64,000 nt of DNA, from positions 558,001 to 622,000 of the forward strand of contig NZ_LGTQ01000006.1 of the NCBI RefSeq assembly GCF_001306455.1, in the 5' to 3' direction. The notes under the pieces were generated by a model that worked only from the letters and a program-made list of their open reading frames with translations, made no database searches and was not told where the DNA came from. Shown piece after piece: positions 1 to 8,706 of this stretch. Source of the stretch: Jiulongibacter sediminis. Lineage in GTDB: Bacteria > Bacteroidota > Bacteroidia > Cytophagales > Spirosomataceae. The translations under genes and the position numbers were made by a program. How positions within the stretch are numbered: position 1 is the stretch's first letter; every line of letters begins with the position of its first letter.

Positions 1-10
1 TCAGAGGTCA

Positions 11-46
11 GAAGTTTGAAGTCGATTACTTCCGACTTCAAACTTC
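11..46. repeat. 14-bp inverted repeat downstream of purH
   Basis: Perfect 14-bp arms at 11-24 and 33-46 (GAAGTTTGAAGTCG and its complement) with an 8-nt loop. It lies just beyond the purH stop codon on the minus strand, so a transcript hairpin is plausible, but no T-run follows on that strand. It may be a dispersed intergenic repeat rather than an intrinsic terminator. Confidence 0.5.
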
Positions 47-57
47 CAACTTCTTGA

Positions 58-1572
58 TTAATGTAAAAAGTGTCTTACACCCGTCATCACCATTGCTACG
101 CCATTTTCATTGCAATAATCTATGCTGAGTTGGTCGCGGATAGAGCCACCCGGCTGTACTACGGCTGTAATTCCAGCGTTATGACCGATCTCTACGCAAT
201 CCGGGAACGGGAAGAAGGCTTCTGAAGCCATCACCGCACCATTTAGATCAAAACCAAATTCTTTAGCCTTGTCAATAGCCTGTTTGAGAGCATCCACTCT
301 TGAGGTTTGACCTACCCCGCAAGCCAGTAGTTGACCTTCTTTCGCCAAAACCACATTGTTTGATTTTAGGTGCTTGCAGATCTTCAAGGCGAATTCCAGA
401 GCTTTTACTTCTGAATCGGTTGGTTTTTTCTCTGTTGCGGCGTTGAACTGGTCACCACCTTCCATGCTCATGTCTTTATCCTGCTCTAAAACGCCATTGA
501 GAAGGGTTCTGTATTGTTTTTTGCCAAGGGTAACATCCTTTCTGATCAGCAATCTGCGATCTTTCTTCTTCGTCAAAATGTCCAAGGCTTCCTGATCAAA
601 AGCCGGAGCTACCAGAATCTCAAAGAACAGCGAATGCATTTCTTCGGCAGTCGCTTTGTCAATGGTAGAATTGGTGATCAAAACACCACCAAAAGCAGAA
701 ACCGGGTCGCAGGCCAATGCATTTTTGTACGCTTCATGCGTAGTGGCCGCTGAAGCCACCCCACAGGCGTTATTATGCTTCATGATCACAAAGGTGAGAT
801 CATCAAACTCATCAATAAGCCTAACGGCAGCATCCGTATCCATCAGATTGTTGTACGACAACTCTTTTCCGTGAATCTGATCAAACATAGCATCGAGGTC
901 GCCATAGAATGTGGCCGCCTGATGCGGATTTTCTCCGTATCGCAATGTTTTTGACGCACCAGCTCTGAAATTTCCGGCTCCCTCTGCTCCAGAGAAATAA
1001 CCATGAATGGCGGAGTCATAATGAGAACTAACCCCAAAAGCCTTCATGGCATAGTGCTTTCTATCTTCAAGATCGGTACCACAGCCTTTTTCTTTCAAAA
1101 TGTCATAGACATCATCGTACTGATCTCTGTTTGACACGATAAGTACATCCTGATAATTTTTGGCCGCTCCTCTGATCAGGGCAATACCCCCGATGTCAAT
1201 TTTTTCAATGATATCATCCTCAGAAGCACCTGAAGCTACGGTTTCTTCAAAAGGATACAGGTCAACAATAACAAGATCGATGGCAGGAATCTCAAATTCA
1301 GCAGCCGTTTTTACATCGTCTTCGTTTTCTCTTCTGTGCAGAATGCCTCCGAATACTTTCGGGTGGAGTGTTTTTACTCTTCCACCAAAAATTGAAGGGT
1401 AAGAAGTAAGGTCTTCAACGGCCGTTACCGGGATACCAAGGTCTTCAATGAATTTCTGAGTTCCGCCGGTAGAGTAAACCTGAACATCGTTTTCATGAAG
1501 TAGTTTAGCGATTTTATCTAAACCATCTTTGTAAAATACTGAGATCAGTGCCGACTGAATTTTCTTTGCCAT
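58..1572 (-). CDS. purH: Bifunctional AICAR formyltransferase / IMP cyclohydrolase
   Basis: Catalyses the last two steps of de novo IMP synthesis: formylation of AICAR by 10-formyl-THF, then cyclisation of FAICAR. The N-terminal MGS-like IMP cyclohydrolase domain (roughly residues 1-190) starts KKIQSALISV and contains STGGT and GGRVKTLHP; the C-terminal transformylase domain contains RYGENPHQ and KHNNACG. The frame is open to 1689, but I place the start at the ATG at 1572 because MAKKIQSALISV is the usual N-terminus and the 39 upstream residues look like leader sequence. This gives 504 residues, normal for the family. The gene stands alone on the minus strand, divergent from the esterase at 1700. 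Confidence 0.96.
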   Translation of the reverse strand: MAKKIQSALISVFYKDGLDKIAKLLHENDVQVYSTGGTQKFIEDLGIPVTAVEDLTSYPSIFGGRVKTLHPKVFGGILHRRENEDDVKTAAEFEIPAIDLVIVDLYPFEETVASGASEDDIIEKIDIGGIALIRGAAKNYQDVLIVSNRDQYDDVYDILKEKGCGTDLEDRKHYAMKAFGVSSHYDSAIHGYFSGAEGAGNFRAGASKTLRYGENPHQAATFYGDLDAMFDQIHGKELSYNNLMDTDAAVRLIDEFDDLTFVIMKHNNACGVASAATTHEAYKNALACDPVSAFGGVLITNSTIDKATAEEMHSLFFEILVAPAFDQEALDILTKKKDRRLLIRKDVTLGKKQYRTLLNGVLEQDKDMSMEGGDQFNAATEKKPTDSEVKALEFALKICKHLKSNNVVLAKEGQLLACGVGQTSRVDALKQAIDKAKEFGFDLNGAVMASEAFFPFPDCVEIGHNAGITAVVQPGGSIRDQLSIDYCNENGVAMVMTGVRHFLH

Positions 1573-1606
1573 CGTAGTTATTAGATTCTTTTGATAATTA
1601 AGAGTG

Positions 1607-1614
1607 CAAAAATA
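1607..1614 (-). promoter_or_regulatory. Candidate purH promoter (-7 box)
   Basis: On the minus strand this reads TATTTTTG, a match to the Bacteroidota -7 consensus TAnnTTTG, about 35 nt upstream of the chosen purH start. No convincing -33 TTTG was found at the usual distance, so support is partial. Confidence 0.35.
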
Positions 1615-1699
1615 AGGCTTTTTGATCGTCGAGCTTAATTTCGCTGAGAGTTTAAAAGATTGTGACCGGTACTGTGTATCTTTTACCAAATTTATCAGA

Positions 1700-3550
1700 A
1701 TGTTTCACAAGCTGATCTTACCATTAATTCTATTGATTTTCTGCTTTTCTCCCTTGTTCGGGTTTGGAAAGTATGTGGTTTTGCCAATGGAAAAATCAGT
1801 TTATCAGCGAAATATTAAGAATGTCGGAGCCGTAAGAGTTAGTCTGCAAAATTTGAATCAGTTTAAATCGATTAGGCTCAAAGTCAATGACTTGGAAAGC
1901 CAATGGTCTCTGGAAACTTTCATTGATCTAAAGGCTGGTAAAAGTAAATTGGATACAACTATCCAACTTCAAGGGGGTTGGTATTCGTTTGACTTTGAAT
2001 TTCTTGATGAAATTGAGGTAAAGGCTTCAGAAAAAATTGATCATGTTGGTGTTGGTGAGGTTTTTCTGATAGCCGGTCAGTCAAATGCTCAAATGGAAGG
2101 GCCGGCCCCTGTTGATGATCGGGTGGTAGCGGCATTATTTGACGGTGGTCGTGAAGGCAGACCAAACTTCATTTCTCTGAATACCACAGAGTACAAAAGA
2201 TGGGTATGGCCGAGCCCTCCGGGCACTTCTTTTCTGGGTTCTTTGGGAGATTCACTTGTCAGTCGATTGAAAGTGCCGGTTCTTTTCTTTAACGCCGCGG
2301 CAGGCGGAACATCCACAGGTGATTGGTGGACTTCGGCCGTCTATAATGAGCCTCCTTACTTTTATGTAGACTATATGTTACATAAATTCACTTTTGATCT
2401 TGGTCTTAGAGGTGTTTTATGGATGCAGGGGGAATCAAATTCAGTAAATCCCGGCTACAATGCCACTTCAGAAATTTACCGGGACGAAGTTTTTTACATG
2501 GTTCAAAAGATGAGAGATACCCTTGATTTTCAACAATTAAGTTGGGTGATATCTTTGACATCCTGGAACAAGGCTGGAGCGGACCCCGAAGCGGGGATTG
2601 ATCCAAATCCATGGGAATTGAGAAAGCCAACCCGTGATGGTCAAATGCTTTTGGTGGAGTCTGATCCAGATATATTTTTAGGACCAGATACAGATATTCT
2701 GGAAGGATTGGCAAACTCAACATTGAGATCAGACGGAACCCATTTTACACAGGAAGGATTTGTTTTGGCTGGAGTATTGTGGAACAGAGCCCTTTCGGAT
2801 GACTACTTTACTCAATCGGTACCGTATACGGGGAAATTCTTCAAAAGTCAGGAGATTGAGAATCACAAAAGAGATCAGAAAGTTGTTTTTAAAGATTGGA
2901 ATTTGCCTTTGAATTGCAATTGGACGGCTTTACCAAAAGCTTCAGAAATTGACCTGCCGGTTTCGTTTTCATTGACCAAGGATAGTCCGGCCGAAATAGT
3001 CGGAGATTCCATTCGCCTTTCAGGTCTTGAGGGAATTGTTGGTCTTGTTTTCGGTAATAATGGGAATGAAGAGTTTAACAGACTTCAGGATACTTTGTTT
3101 TATGAGGTGCCTAAGCTTATTGGAACGCCAATCAAAATATCAGAACCGACTGACTACGTAGAAGGTGAAGTCATCAGTCTTGAAGCTCAATGTGACGCGG
3201 GCCAGGTCTTTTGGCGTGATTCGGAAGGATTTGAAACCGTAAATACTTCTGTTGATCTTATTTATCTGCAACAGACTCAAATATTTGTTTTTTGTAGGAA
3301 AGAGTCCTGTGTAAGCACTACAGGAGAATCATTCAAACTCGAAGGAAGCGAGTGTCTTAATGAAGAGCAAAATCAGTTTTCAAGGGAGGAATATGTCGTT
3401 CTTGACCAGATGTTTAAGAAGATTGAGACTTTGGATAAATCGGATATTATTGATCTTATTCTAAAAAATAACCTTCAAAAGAAAATATACCTTCATCAAA
3501 GTATTGACCAAAAGATTACACTTTCATTTAACCGATGTAAAACCGAATAA
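1700..3550 (+). CDS. Secreted SGNH esterase (sialate O-acetylesterase-like)
   Basis: Probable carbohydrate O-acetylesterase of the SASA/SGNH-hydrolase fold. I chose the ATG at 1700 because it begins a clear signal peptide (residues 1-22, a lysine then a long hydrophobic run); the frame itself opens at 1622. Catalytic features: GQSNAQMEG with nucleophile Ser128, the WMQGESN block near 241-247, and DGTH with Asp345 and His348. The 616-residue protein carries about 200 extra C-terminal residues after the esterase core with no domain I recognise and no obvious type IX sorting tail. It is followed 3 nt later by the glycosylasparaginase gene, suggesting an operon for degrading decorated glycans. 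Substrate (sialic acid, xylan or other acetyl ester) cannot be told from sequence. Confidence 0.82.
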   Translation: MFHKLILPLILLIFCFSPLFGFGKYVVLPMEKSVYQRNIKNVGAVRVSLQNLNQFKSIRLKVNDLESQWSLETFIDLKAGKSKLDTTIQLQGGWYSFDFEFLDEIEVKASEKIDHVGVGEVFLIAGQSNAQMEGPAPVDDRVVAALFDGGREGRPNFISLNTTEYKRWVWPSPPGTSFLGSLGDSLVSRLKVPVLFFNAAAGGTSTGDWWTSAVYNEPPYFYVDYMLHKFTFDLGLRGVLWMQGESNSVNPGYNATSEIYRDEVFYMVQKMRDTLDFQQLSWVISLTSWNKAGADPEAGIDPNPWELRKPTRDGQMLLVESDPDIFLGPDTDILEGLANSTLRSDGTHFTQEGFVLAGVLWNRALSDDYFTQSVPYTGKFFKSQEIENHKRDQKVVFKDWNLPLNCNWTALPKASEIDLPVSFSLTKDSPAEIVGDSIRLSGLEGIVGLVFGNNGNEEFNRLQDTLFYEVPKLIGTPIKISEPTDYVEGEVISLEAQCDAGQVFWRDSEGFETVNTSVDLIYLQQTQIFVFCRKESCVSTTGESFKLEGSECLNEEQNQFSREEYVVLDQMFKKIETLDKSDIIDLILKNNLQKKIYLHQSIDQKITLSFNRCKTE

Positions 3551-3553
3551 AGG

Positions 3554-4534
3554 ATGACAAACAGAAGAGAATTTATTAAAGCTGGTTCAGCACTGGCTGC
3601 CCTTAGTTTAATTTCTTGCGAAGAGCAGGAAAAGCATGTTCAAAATACGAACTCAAAGCCACAATTACCCATCAGTATCGCTACTTGGGGACCTAACGAG
3701 GCCGCCGTTAACGCAGCAATGGCTGAAATAGAATCGGGCAAAACGTCCTTAGATGCTGTAGAGGCCGGAGCGAAAGTGCCAGAAGGCGACCCCAAAGACA
3801 TGAGTGTAGGTTACGGCGGAAGGCCAGACAGAGACGGTAAAGTAACGCTGGATGCCTGTATCATGGACTGGGAAATGAATGCCGGATCGGTGTCGTTTGT
3901 TCAGGGCATCAAACATCCTATTTCTGTAGCTCGGAAAGTAATGGAAAAAACTCCCCATGTAATGTTAGCTGGTGAGGGTGCTCAAAAATTTGCTGTAGAA
4001 GAAGGTTTTGAAGTTGAAAACATTCTGACTGAGGAGGCAGAAAAGGCCTATGAAGAATGGTTGAAGACAGCTGAATACAAGCCTCAGGCCAATATTGAGC
4101 GTCATGATACTATCGGTATTATGGCCATTGACAATAACTCTAAAATTGCCGGAGCTTGTACTACAAGCGGCATGGCTTTTAAAATGCATGGCCGTGTGGG
4201 CGATTCACCGGTGATCGGTGCAGGAATGTATGTGGATGATGAAGTTGGCGGAGCCGTAGCCACCGGTGTAGGGGAGTTGGTTTTGAAAACCTGTGGTTCA
4301 TTTTTGATCGTAGAATTGATGAGACAGGGAAAATCTCCTCAGGAAGCTTGTGAGGAAGGGGTTAAACGAATTGCAGCTAAAGTCAAAAACTTTGAGGAAT
4401 CTCAGGTTGGCTTTCTGGCTATAAACAAGGAAGGGCACCATGGAGCATTCGCCATTCTGAAGGGTTTCAATTACGCTATTAATCAGGGTGGTGAAACCAA
4501 GGTTTATGAAAGCGATTATCTGGTGAAATCCTGA
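3554..4534 (+). CDS. Tat-exported glycosylasparaginase (N4-(beta-GlcNAc)-Asn amidase)
   Basis: Ntn-hydrolase of the glycosylasparaginase family, which cleaves the GlcNAc-Asn linkage of N-glycoproteins. The autocatalytic site is the HDTIG motif, so Thr186 is the expected nucleophile exposed after self-cleavage. The N-terminus has a twin-arginine motif (NRREFIKAG) followed by a hydrophobic stretch ending in LISC, a lipobox with Cys22, so the product is probably a Tat-exported lipoprotein. Length (326 residues) fits the family. It starts 3 nt after the esterase stop, so the two are probably co-transcribed. Confidence 0.88.
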   Translation: MTNRREFIKAGSALAALSLISCEEQEKHVQNTNSKPQLPISIATWGPNEAAVNAAMAEIESGKTSLDAVEAGAKVPEGDPKDMSVGYGGRPDRDGKVTLDACIMDWEMNAGSVSFVQGIKHPISVARKVMEKTPHVMLAGEGAQKFAVEEGFEVENILTEEAEKAYEEWLKTAEYKPQANIERHDTIGIMAIDNNSKIAGACTTSGMAFKMHGRVGDSPVIGAGMYVDDEVGGAVATGVGELVLKTCGSFLIVELMRQGKSPQEACEEGVKRIAAKVKNFEESQVGFLAINKEGHHGAFAILKGFNYAINQGGETKVYESDYLVKS

Positions 4535-4562
4535 TGGATAAACTTGTGGGCACATTAATTGT

Positions 4563-4570
4563 TATATTTG
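4563..4570 (+). promoter_or_regulatory. Candidate promoter of the DEAD-box helicase gene
   Basis: TATATTTG is a perfect TAnnTTTG -7 box, with a TTG 16 nt upstream (4544-4546) as a weak -33. It lies 30 nt before the TTG start codon at 4600, supporting that start. Confidence 0.45.
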
Positions 4571-4599
4571 TGAACAAACGTGCTTAAACAACCACTGAT

Positions 4600-5910
4600 T
4601 TGACATTCAAAGAATTACAGCTCGACGAAAAATTACTGGAAGGCCTTGACGCTATAGGTTTTGAGAATGCAACTCCCGTTCAGGAGCTTGCTGTTCCAAA
4701 AATTCTGCAAAACAAAGATTTGATCGCCTGTGCTCAAACGGGTACAGGAAAGACCGCGGCCTTTCTTTTACCTGTTTTGCATAAAATTGTGAATATGCCT
4801 GAAAAAGACAGGCATTTGAACACATTGATCATTGCTCCTACCCGTGAACTGGCTATACAGATTGACCAGCAGGTGGAGGGCCTTTCTTATTTCACGGGTG
4901 TGAGTTCTATTCCGGTGTATGGCGGAGGTGATGGCGAGGCGTTCATAACTCAGAAAAGAGCTCTGGAAGCCGGAGCGGATATTGTAATCGCAACACCAGG
5001 AAGGCTGATTGCCTTGATGAACTCAAAAACTGTTGATTTTGGCAAACTTCAACACCTTATTCTGGATGAGGCCGACCGAATGCTGGACATGGGATTTTTG
5101 GGAGATATCATGCGAATCATCTCCAATTTGCCTGAAAACAGACAAACTCTGCTTTTCTCGGCGACAATGGCTCCTGAAATCAGGAAACTGGCAGCCAAAA
5201 TTTTGAAGGAACCGGAGCAAATTAATATTGCGATTTCCAAGCCGGCCAAAGGGATTGACCAGCAGGCTTACGTGGTTTATGATACTCAAAAATTGCCCCT
5301 GTTAGTTTCAATTGTCAAAGACGAGAATTTCAAAAGCATTATCGTATTCTCTTCTTCCAAAGACAATGTGAAAAACATTGAACGTGAACTCAATAATCAC
5401 AAATGCGGAGCCAAGGGCTTCAGTTCAGACCTTGACCAGTCGGCCCGTGAGGCCTTGATGAATCAGTTTAAAGCCGGAAAGGTGCGTGTTCTGGTAGGCA
5501 CCGACGTAATTTCAAGAGGAATTGATGTTACTGGAATTGACCTAGTCGTTAATTTTGATTGTCCGCCTGATCCTGAGGACTATATACACAGAATCGGTCG
5601 TACAGCAAGAGCGGGATCTGCCGGCACGGCAATAACTTTGATCAATCAGAAAGATCAACGCAAATTCTATAGAATAGAAAGCTTGATTGGTGAAGATATC
5701 CCTAAGAAAGATATTCCTGAAGAATTTGGAAAGGGTCCTGAATACACACCTCAAAAGAAAGGTGGTGGATTAAAAGGTGACAGCAAAAAGAACTTCAAAG
5801 GAAAGTCAAATCGTAATTTTAAAGGTAAACGGCCTTTTAGAGGTAAAAGGAAAGGTGCTGGCCCTAAAGGCTCTTCTAAATCAGAAAACAGACCGCCTAA
5901 ATCGGATTAA
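4600..5910 (+). CDS. DEAD-box ATP-dependent RNA helicase (RhlE-like)
   Basis: Cytoplasmic RNA helicase for RNA remodelling or ribosome assembly. Motifs in order: Q motif region (FENATPVQ), Walker A AQTGTGKT (45-52), PTRELA, TPGR, DEAD (156-159), SAT (187-189), then SRGID and HRIGRTAR in the second RecA lobe. The C-terminal tail from about 375 is Lys/Arg/Gly-rich, an RNA-binding extension typical of RhlE types. The start must be TTG at 4600: an in-frame TAA sits at 4585-4587 and no ATG follows before the Q motif. Its 3' end overlaps the convergent small membrane protein by 4 nt. Confidence 0.93.
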   Translation: MTFKELQLDEKLLEGLDAIGFENATPVQELAVPKILQNKDLIACAQTGTGKTAAFLLPVLHKIVNMPEKDRHLNTLIIAPTRELAIQIDQQVEGLSYFTGVSSIPVYGGGDGEAFITQKRALEAGADIVIATPGRLIALMNSKTVDFGKLQHLILDEADRMLDMGFLGDIMRIISNLPENRQTLLFSATMAPEIRKLAAKILKEPEQINIAISKPAKGIDQQAYVVYDTQKLPLLVSIVKDENFKSIIVFSSSKDNVKNIERELNNHKCGAKGFSSDLDQSAREALMNQFKAGKVRVLVGTDVISRGIDVTGIDLVVNFDCPPDPEDYIHRIGRTARAGSAGTAITLINQKDQRKFYRIESLIGEDIPKKDIPEEFGKGPEYTPQKKGGGLKGDSKKNFKGKSNRNFKGKRPFRGKRKGAGPKGSSKSENRPPKSD

Positions 5911-6335
5911 ATAGTAGCGGCTGCCGTCAGACTGATTAAAACAATAATGCCATAAACGGCTAGCACGGTTAATCCCATCGCAATACAACCTTTAAACGCT
6001 GTGTTTACGGCGTCTTTGTCTTTATCGGTCATGATCAGTACGATGATCACTCCCCAGATGCCAAGACAAAATCCCCACCAAAATGGAGGTATTAAAGTGT
6101 CATTATCTGTCAAAAAGGCTGTACCGGTTAAATCAGAATCAAAGGTCAGGTTTTCGATTAGTTCCGGAGATTCTTTTTCAAGAGTTGATAGGCTTATGTC
6201 TGGATTTTGATTGACTACTTGTTCAATCTTTTCAAGATGGCTAAAATCAATTTCTTCATTTTTTAGCTCAAAGGGGTTGTTTGCCAGAGCAATAATTGAA
6301 AAGAAAAAGAGGGTGATTGTGTAAATATGCTTCAT
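5907..6335 (-). CDS. Small membrane protein, unknown function
   Basis: I do not recognise the family. The chosen ATG (6335) gives 142 residues starting with a signal peptide (MKHIYTITLFFF, cleaved around ALA-N); the frame extends upstream to 6389 without a plausible start. An acidic, probably periplasmic stretch of about 65 residues follows, then two hydrophobic segments (around WWGFCLGIWGVIIVLIM and GLTVLAVYGIIVLI) separated by a short DKDKD loop. This resembles the small CCC-motif/DUF4190-like membrane proteins common in Bacteroidota, but the match is loose. It converges on the helicase gene with a 4-nt overlap. Confidence 0.65.
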   Translation of the reverse strand: MKHIYTITLFFFSIIALANNPFELKNEEIDFSHLEKIEQVVNQNPDISLSTLEKESPELIENLTFDSDLTGTAFLTDNDTLIPPFWWGFCLGIWGVIIVLIMTDKDKDAVNTAFKGCIAMGLTVLAVYGIIVLISLTAAATI

Positions 6336-6516
6336 TGGTAGTCTTAAGTTGTTTTTGGTTTGCGATGCAAATAAAGTGCCTTTCTTCAAAAGTCAATTCG
6401 TTTTTAATTCTTCCATTTCGGTTTGTAAAATGGGCATCAAATTATTGTTTTTGGTCGATCCCGCTTTATGAATTCAGAATCAAATAATTAGCTTCAATAA
6501 ACCTTATTGAGACCTG

Positions 6517-7800
6517 ATGAATTCAAGAAGAAAATTTTTGACCGATGTGGTCAAAACCTCCGTCTTTTTACCTTTTTATGCTCGGTTTGGAGATCAACTT
6601 TTCTCCAGTAACACTATCATTGAGGATGTACAAATCCTCAAGGTCAGCGGGCCATTTACCCGTGAGCATTCAGGGTATAATCGCCAACATCAAAGTCATG
6701 CCAATGATATTTATGAAGAGCTTCGCCCTGACGTCTATGTAGATCGCTCGAACAGCCCGACTGGAACTTATACGTTGAATCATATTTACCTCAAAATTAT
6801 CACCCGGGGAGGCATAGAAGGGCTTTATGGTGAAATTGAGCATTCTTTGGTTGAGCCAATACTGAAGCAATTGAAGCCTTTTCTAATTGGCAAGGATGCT
6901 CTGGCTGGTGAAAAACTTTGGGATCAAATGTATCGCGGCAACCGACATGCCCGGGCGGGGCATTATATGATGGCGATTTCAGCTGTTGACAATTGCCTTT
7001 GGGATATTCGTGGCAAATACTTCAAAGCACCTGTTTATGAATTATTGGGCGGGCCGACACGCTCAAAAGCTCAGGTTTACGGCAGCTGCTTAGGTTATAC
7101 TATAGAGAAAGGCAAAGTGGGGCCCAGAGCCAAAGAACTCCTTGACCAGGGTTTCACCCATCAGAAGTGGTTCACCGCTTACGGCCCGGCGGATGGAACT
7201 CATGGTATGAAACGGAATATTGAGCTGGTAGAAGAGCTGAGAACCACTTTAGGAGAAGACGCCAGAATCATGTTTGACGCCTACATGGCCTGGGATGTAA
7301 CTTATGCCATTCGCTGGTGCAATGCCGTTGAGAAATATCATCCGTACTGGCTGGAGGAGGCTTTCCCGCCCGAGCATTTGGAAAGTTTCAGATTACTAAG
7401 TGAGAAAACGACGGTGCCAATTGCGACAGGTGAGCATTTCTACAGCCGCTGGGAAGTTCAGAACTTTCTAAAGGCAGATGCCATAAAAATCATTCAGGCT
7501 GATCCTGAATGGTGTGGAGGTGTAAGTGAGCTGACGAAAATCTGTACGTTGGCCACGGCCTATGGAGCCAAGGTGATTCCGCATGGGCATAGCATTCATG
7601 CTGCATTGCATGTGGTTTTAAGTCAATCGCCAGAAGTGTGTCCGTTGGTGGAATATCTCATTAATCACGTACCCTACAAAATGCACTTCCAGAAAGAAAA
7701 ATTTGTTACGCAGAATGGCTTTTTACCATTACCTACTAAGGCGGGTTTTGGGGTTGAGTTTGATGATAATACCGTTGAGAAGATAGAAGTACTGGTGTAA
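6517..7800 (+). CDS. Tat-exported enolase-superfamily sugar-acid dehydratase (rhamnonate dehydratase-like)
   Basis: Mandelate racemase/muconate-lactonizing enzyme fold. The segment YGPADG, FDAYMAWD, LEEAFPPE, ATGEH, and PHGHS is most like L-rhamnonate dehydratase and related acid-sugar dehydratases. Expected Mg2+ ligands are Asp254, Glu280 and Glu306; His356 with Asp329 would be the catalytic dyad. The N-terminus (MNSRRKFL then a hydrophobic stretch) is a twin-arginine signal, so the folded enzyme is probably exported, which is unusual for a catabolic dehydratase. It converges on the SDR gene of the glucuronate cluster, so an acid-sugar role fits, but the substrate is an inference. Confidence 0.82.
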   Translation: MNSRRKFLTDVVKTSVFLPFYARFGDQLFSSNTIIEDVQILKVSGPFTREHSGYNRQHQSHANDIYEELRPDVYVDRSNSPTGTYTLNHIYLKIITRGGIEGLYGEIEHSLVEPILKQLKPFLIGKDALAGEKLWDQMYRGNRHARAGHYMMAISAVDNCLWDIRGKYFKAPVYELLGGPTRSKAQVYGSCLGYTIEKGKVGPRAKELLDQGFTHQKWFTAYGPADGTHGMKRNIELVEELRTTLGEDARIMFDAYMAWDVTYAIRWCNAVEKYHPYWLEEAFPPEHLESFRLLSEKTTVPIATGEHFYSRWEVQNFLKADAIKIIQADPEWCGGVSELTKICTLATAYGAKVIPHGHSIHAALHVVLSQSPEVCPLVEYLINHVPYKMHFQKEKFVTQNGFLPLPTKAGFGVEFDDNTVEKIEVLV

Positions 7801-7814
7801 TAAGCTAAGTGTTC

Positions 7815-7900
7815 AAACCTTACTAGTCTTAACTCCTTAATGTTAAACTCAAGCGGACTAATTTAACATTAAGAAATTAAGGTTTTAAAGAGATTAAGAC
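7815..7900. terminator. Nested inverted repeats between convergent genes
   Basis: Core: perfect 12-bp arms at 7836-7847 and 7862-7873 (CTTAATGTTAAA and complement) with a 14-nt loop. Outer pairs: AAACCTT (7815-7821) with AAGGTTT (7879-7885) and GTCTTAA (7827-7833) with TTAAGAC (7894-7900); these two outer pairs cannot form simultaneously as a simple nested stem. Located between the convergent dehydratase and SDR genes, so a bidirectional termination or mRNA-end structure is likely. Confidence 0.5.
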
Positions 7901-7903
7901 AAC

Positions 7904-8662
7904 TTAAAATCCTTTACTATTCCCTCCATCCACCGGCAGAGAAACAGAAGTAATATACTCCGAAGCATCAGAGGCCAGAAATACTGCGGCATAGCCTACA
8001 TCTTTGATTTGCCCCCAGCGTTGAAGATGAATTTTATCAAAAGCCTTCATTTTTCTTGATGGGTCTGAGTTCATTGCGGTGAGCATCATATTAGTTTCTA
8101 TAAAACCTGGTGCAATAGCATTCACACGAACACCAAAGGCTCCAAACTCCGAAGAGAACGCCATCACCAAACCTTCAACGCCATTTTTAGCCGCGGTGTA
8201 AGAAACCACGCGATCGATCCCATAATAGGCCGCCATGCTGGAGATCATGATGATAGAGCCCTTTTTACGCTCTGTCATGTATTTTCCAACTTCACGGGTC
8301 AAAGCAAAGACACCGTAAAGGTTGGTTTGAATGATGCGGTCAAATTCTTCATTGGTAGTTTCCAGAGCAGGTTTCTTTTGATTCACACCAGCGTTATTGA
8401 CCAAAATATCAATGGCACCAATGCTTTCTTCAATGTCTTTAACAAGGCTGGGAAGGCTTTTCAAGTCAGTGATGTCATTGACTCTAACATGAACTTTGGG
8501 ACCAAGCTTTTCAGCCGTTTCTTTTAGAACTTCTTCACGGCGACCAGTGATCACTACTTCGGCTCCGGCTTCAATAAAACACTCAGTAATGGCCAGGCCA
8601 ATGCCTGCTCCACCACCTGTGACTAAGGCAATCTTGCCTTCGAGGGAGAATTTGTTCATCAT
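7904..8662 (-). CDS. SDR-family NAD(P)-dependent oxidoreductase (candidate hexuronate-pathway reductase)
   Basis: Classical short-chain dehydrogenase, 252 residues: nucleotide-binding GGGAGIG near the N-terminus, NNAG, a Ser about 13 residues before YTAAK (catalytic Tyr and Lys) and the C-terminal PVDGG. Closest in feel to gluconate 5-dehydrogenase/KduD-type enzymes. It is the last gene of the minus-strand run GH115, uxuA, GH67, SDR (44-nt gap after GH67). Because uxuA needs D-mannonate and no UxuB homologue is present, this SDR is a candidate fructuronate/mannonate oxidoreductase; that is inference from context only. Two adjacent ATG codons make the start uncertain by one residue. Confidence 0.8.
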   Translation of the reverse strand: MMNKFSLEGKIALVTGGGAGIGLAITECFIEAGAEVVITGRREEVLKETAEKLGPKVHVRVNDITDLKSLPSLVKDIEESIGAIDILVNNAGVNQKKPALETTNEEFDRIIQTNLYGVFALTREVGKYMTERKKGSIIMISSMAAYYGIDRVVSYTAAKNGVEGLVMAFSSEFGAFGVRVNAIAPGFIETNMMLTAMNSDPSRKMKAFDKIHLQRWGQIKDVGYAAVFLASDASEYITSVSLPVDGGNSKGF

Positions 8663-8706
8663 TTTAGGGTACGCAGATTTTACTGATTTCTGCGGATAGG
8701 TTAAGG

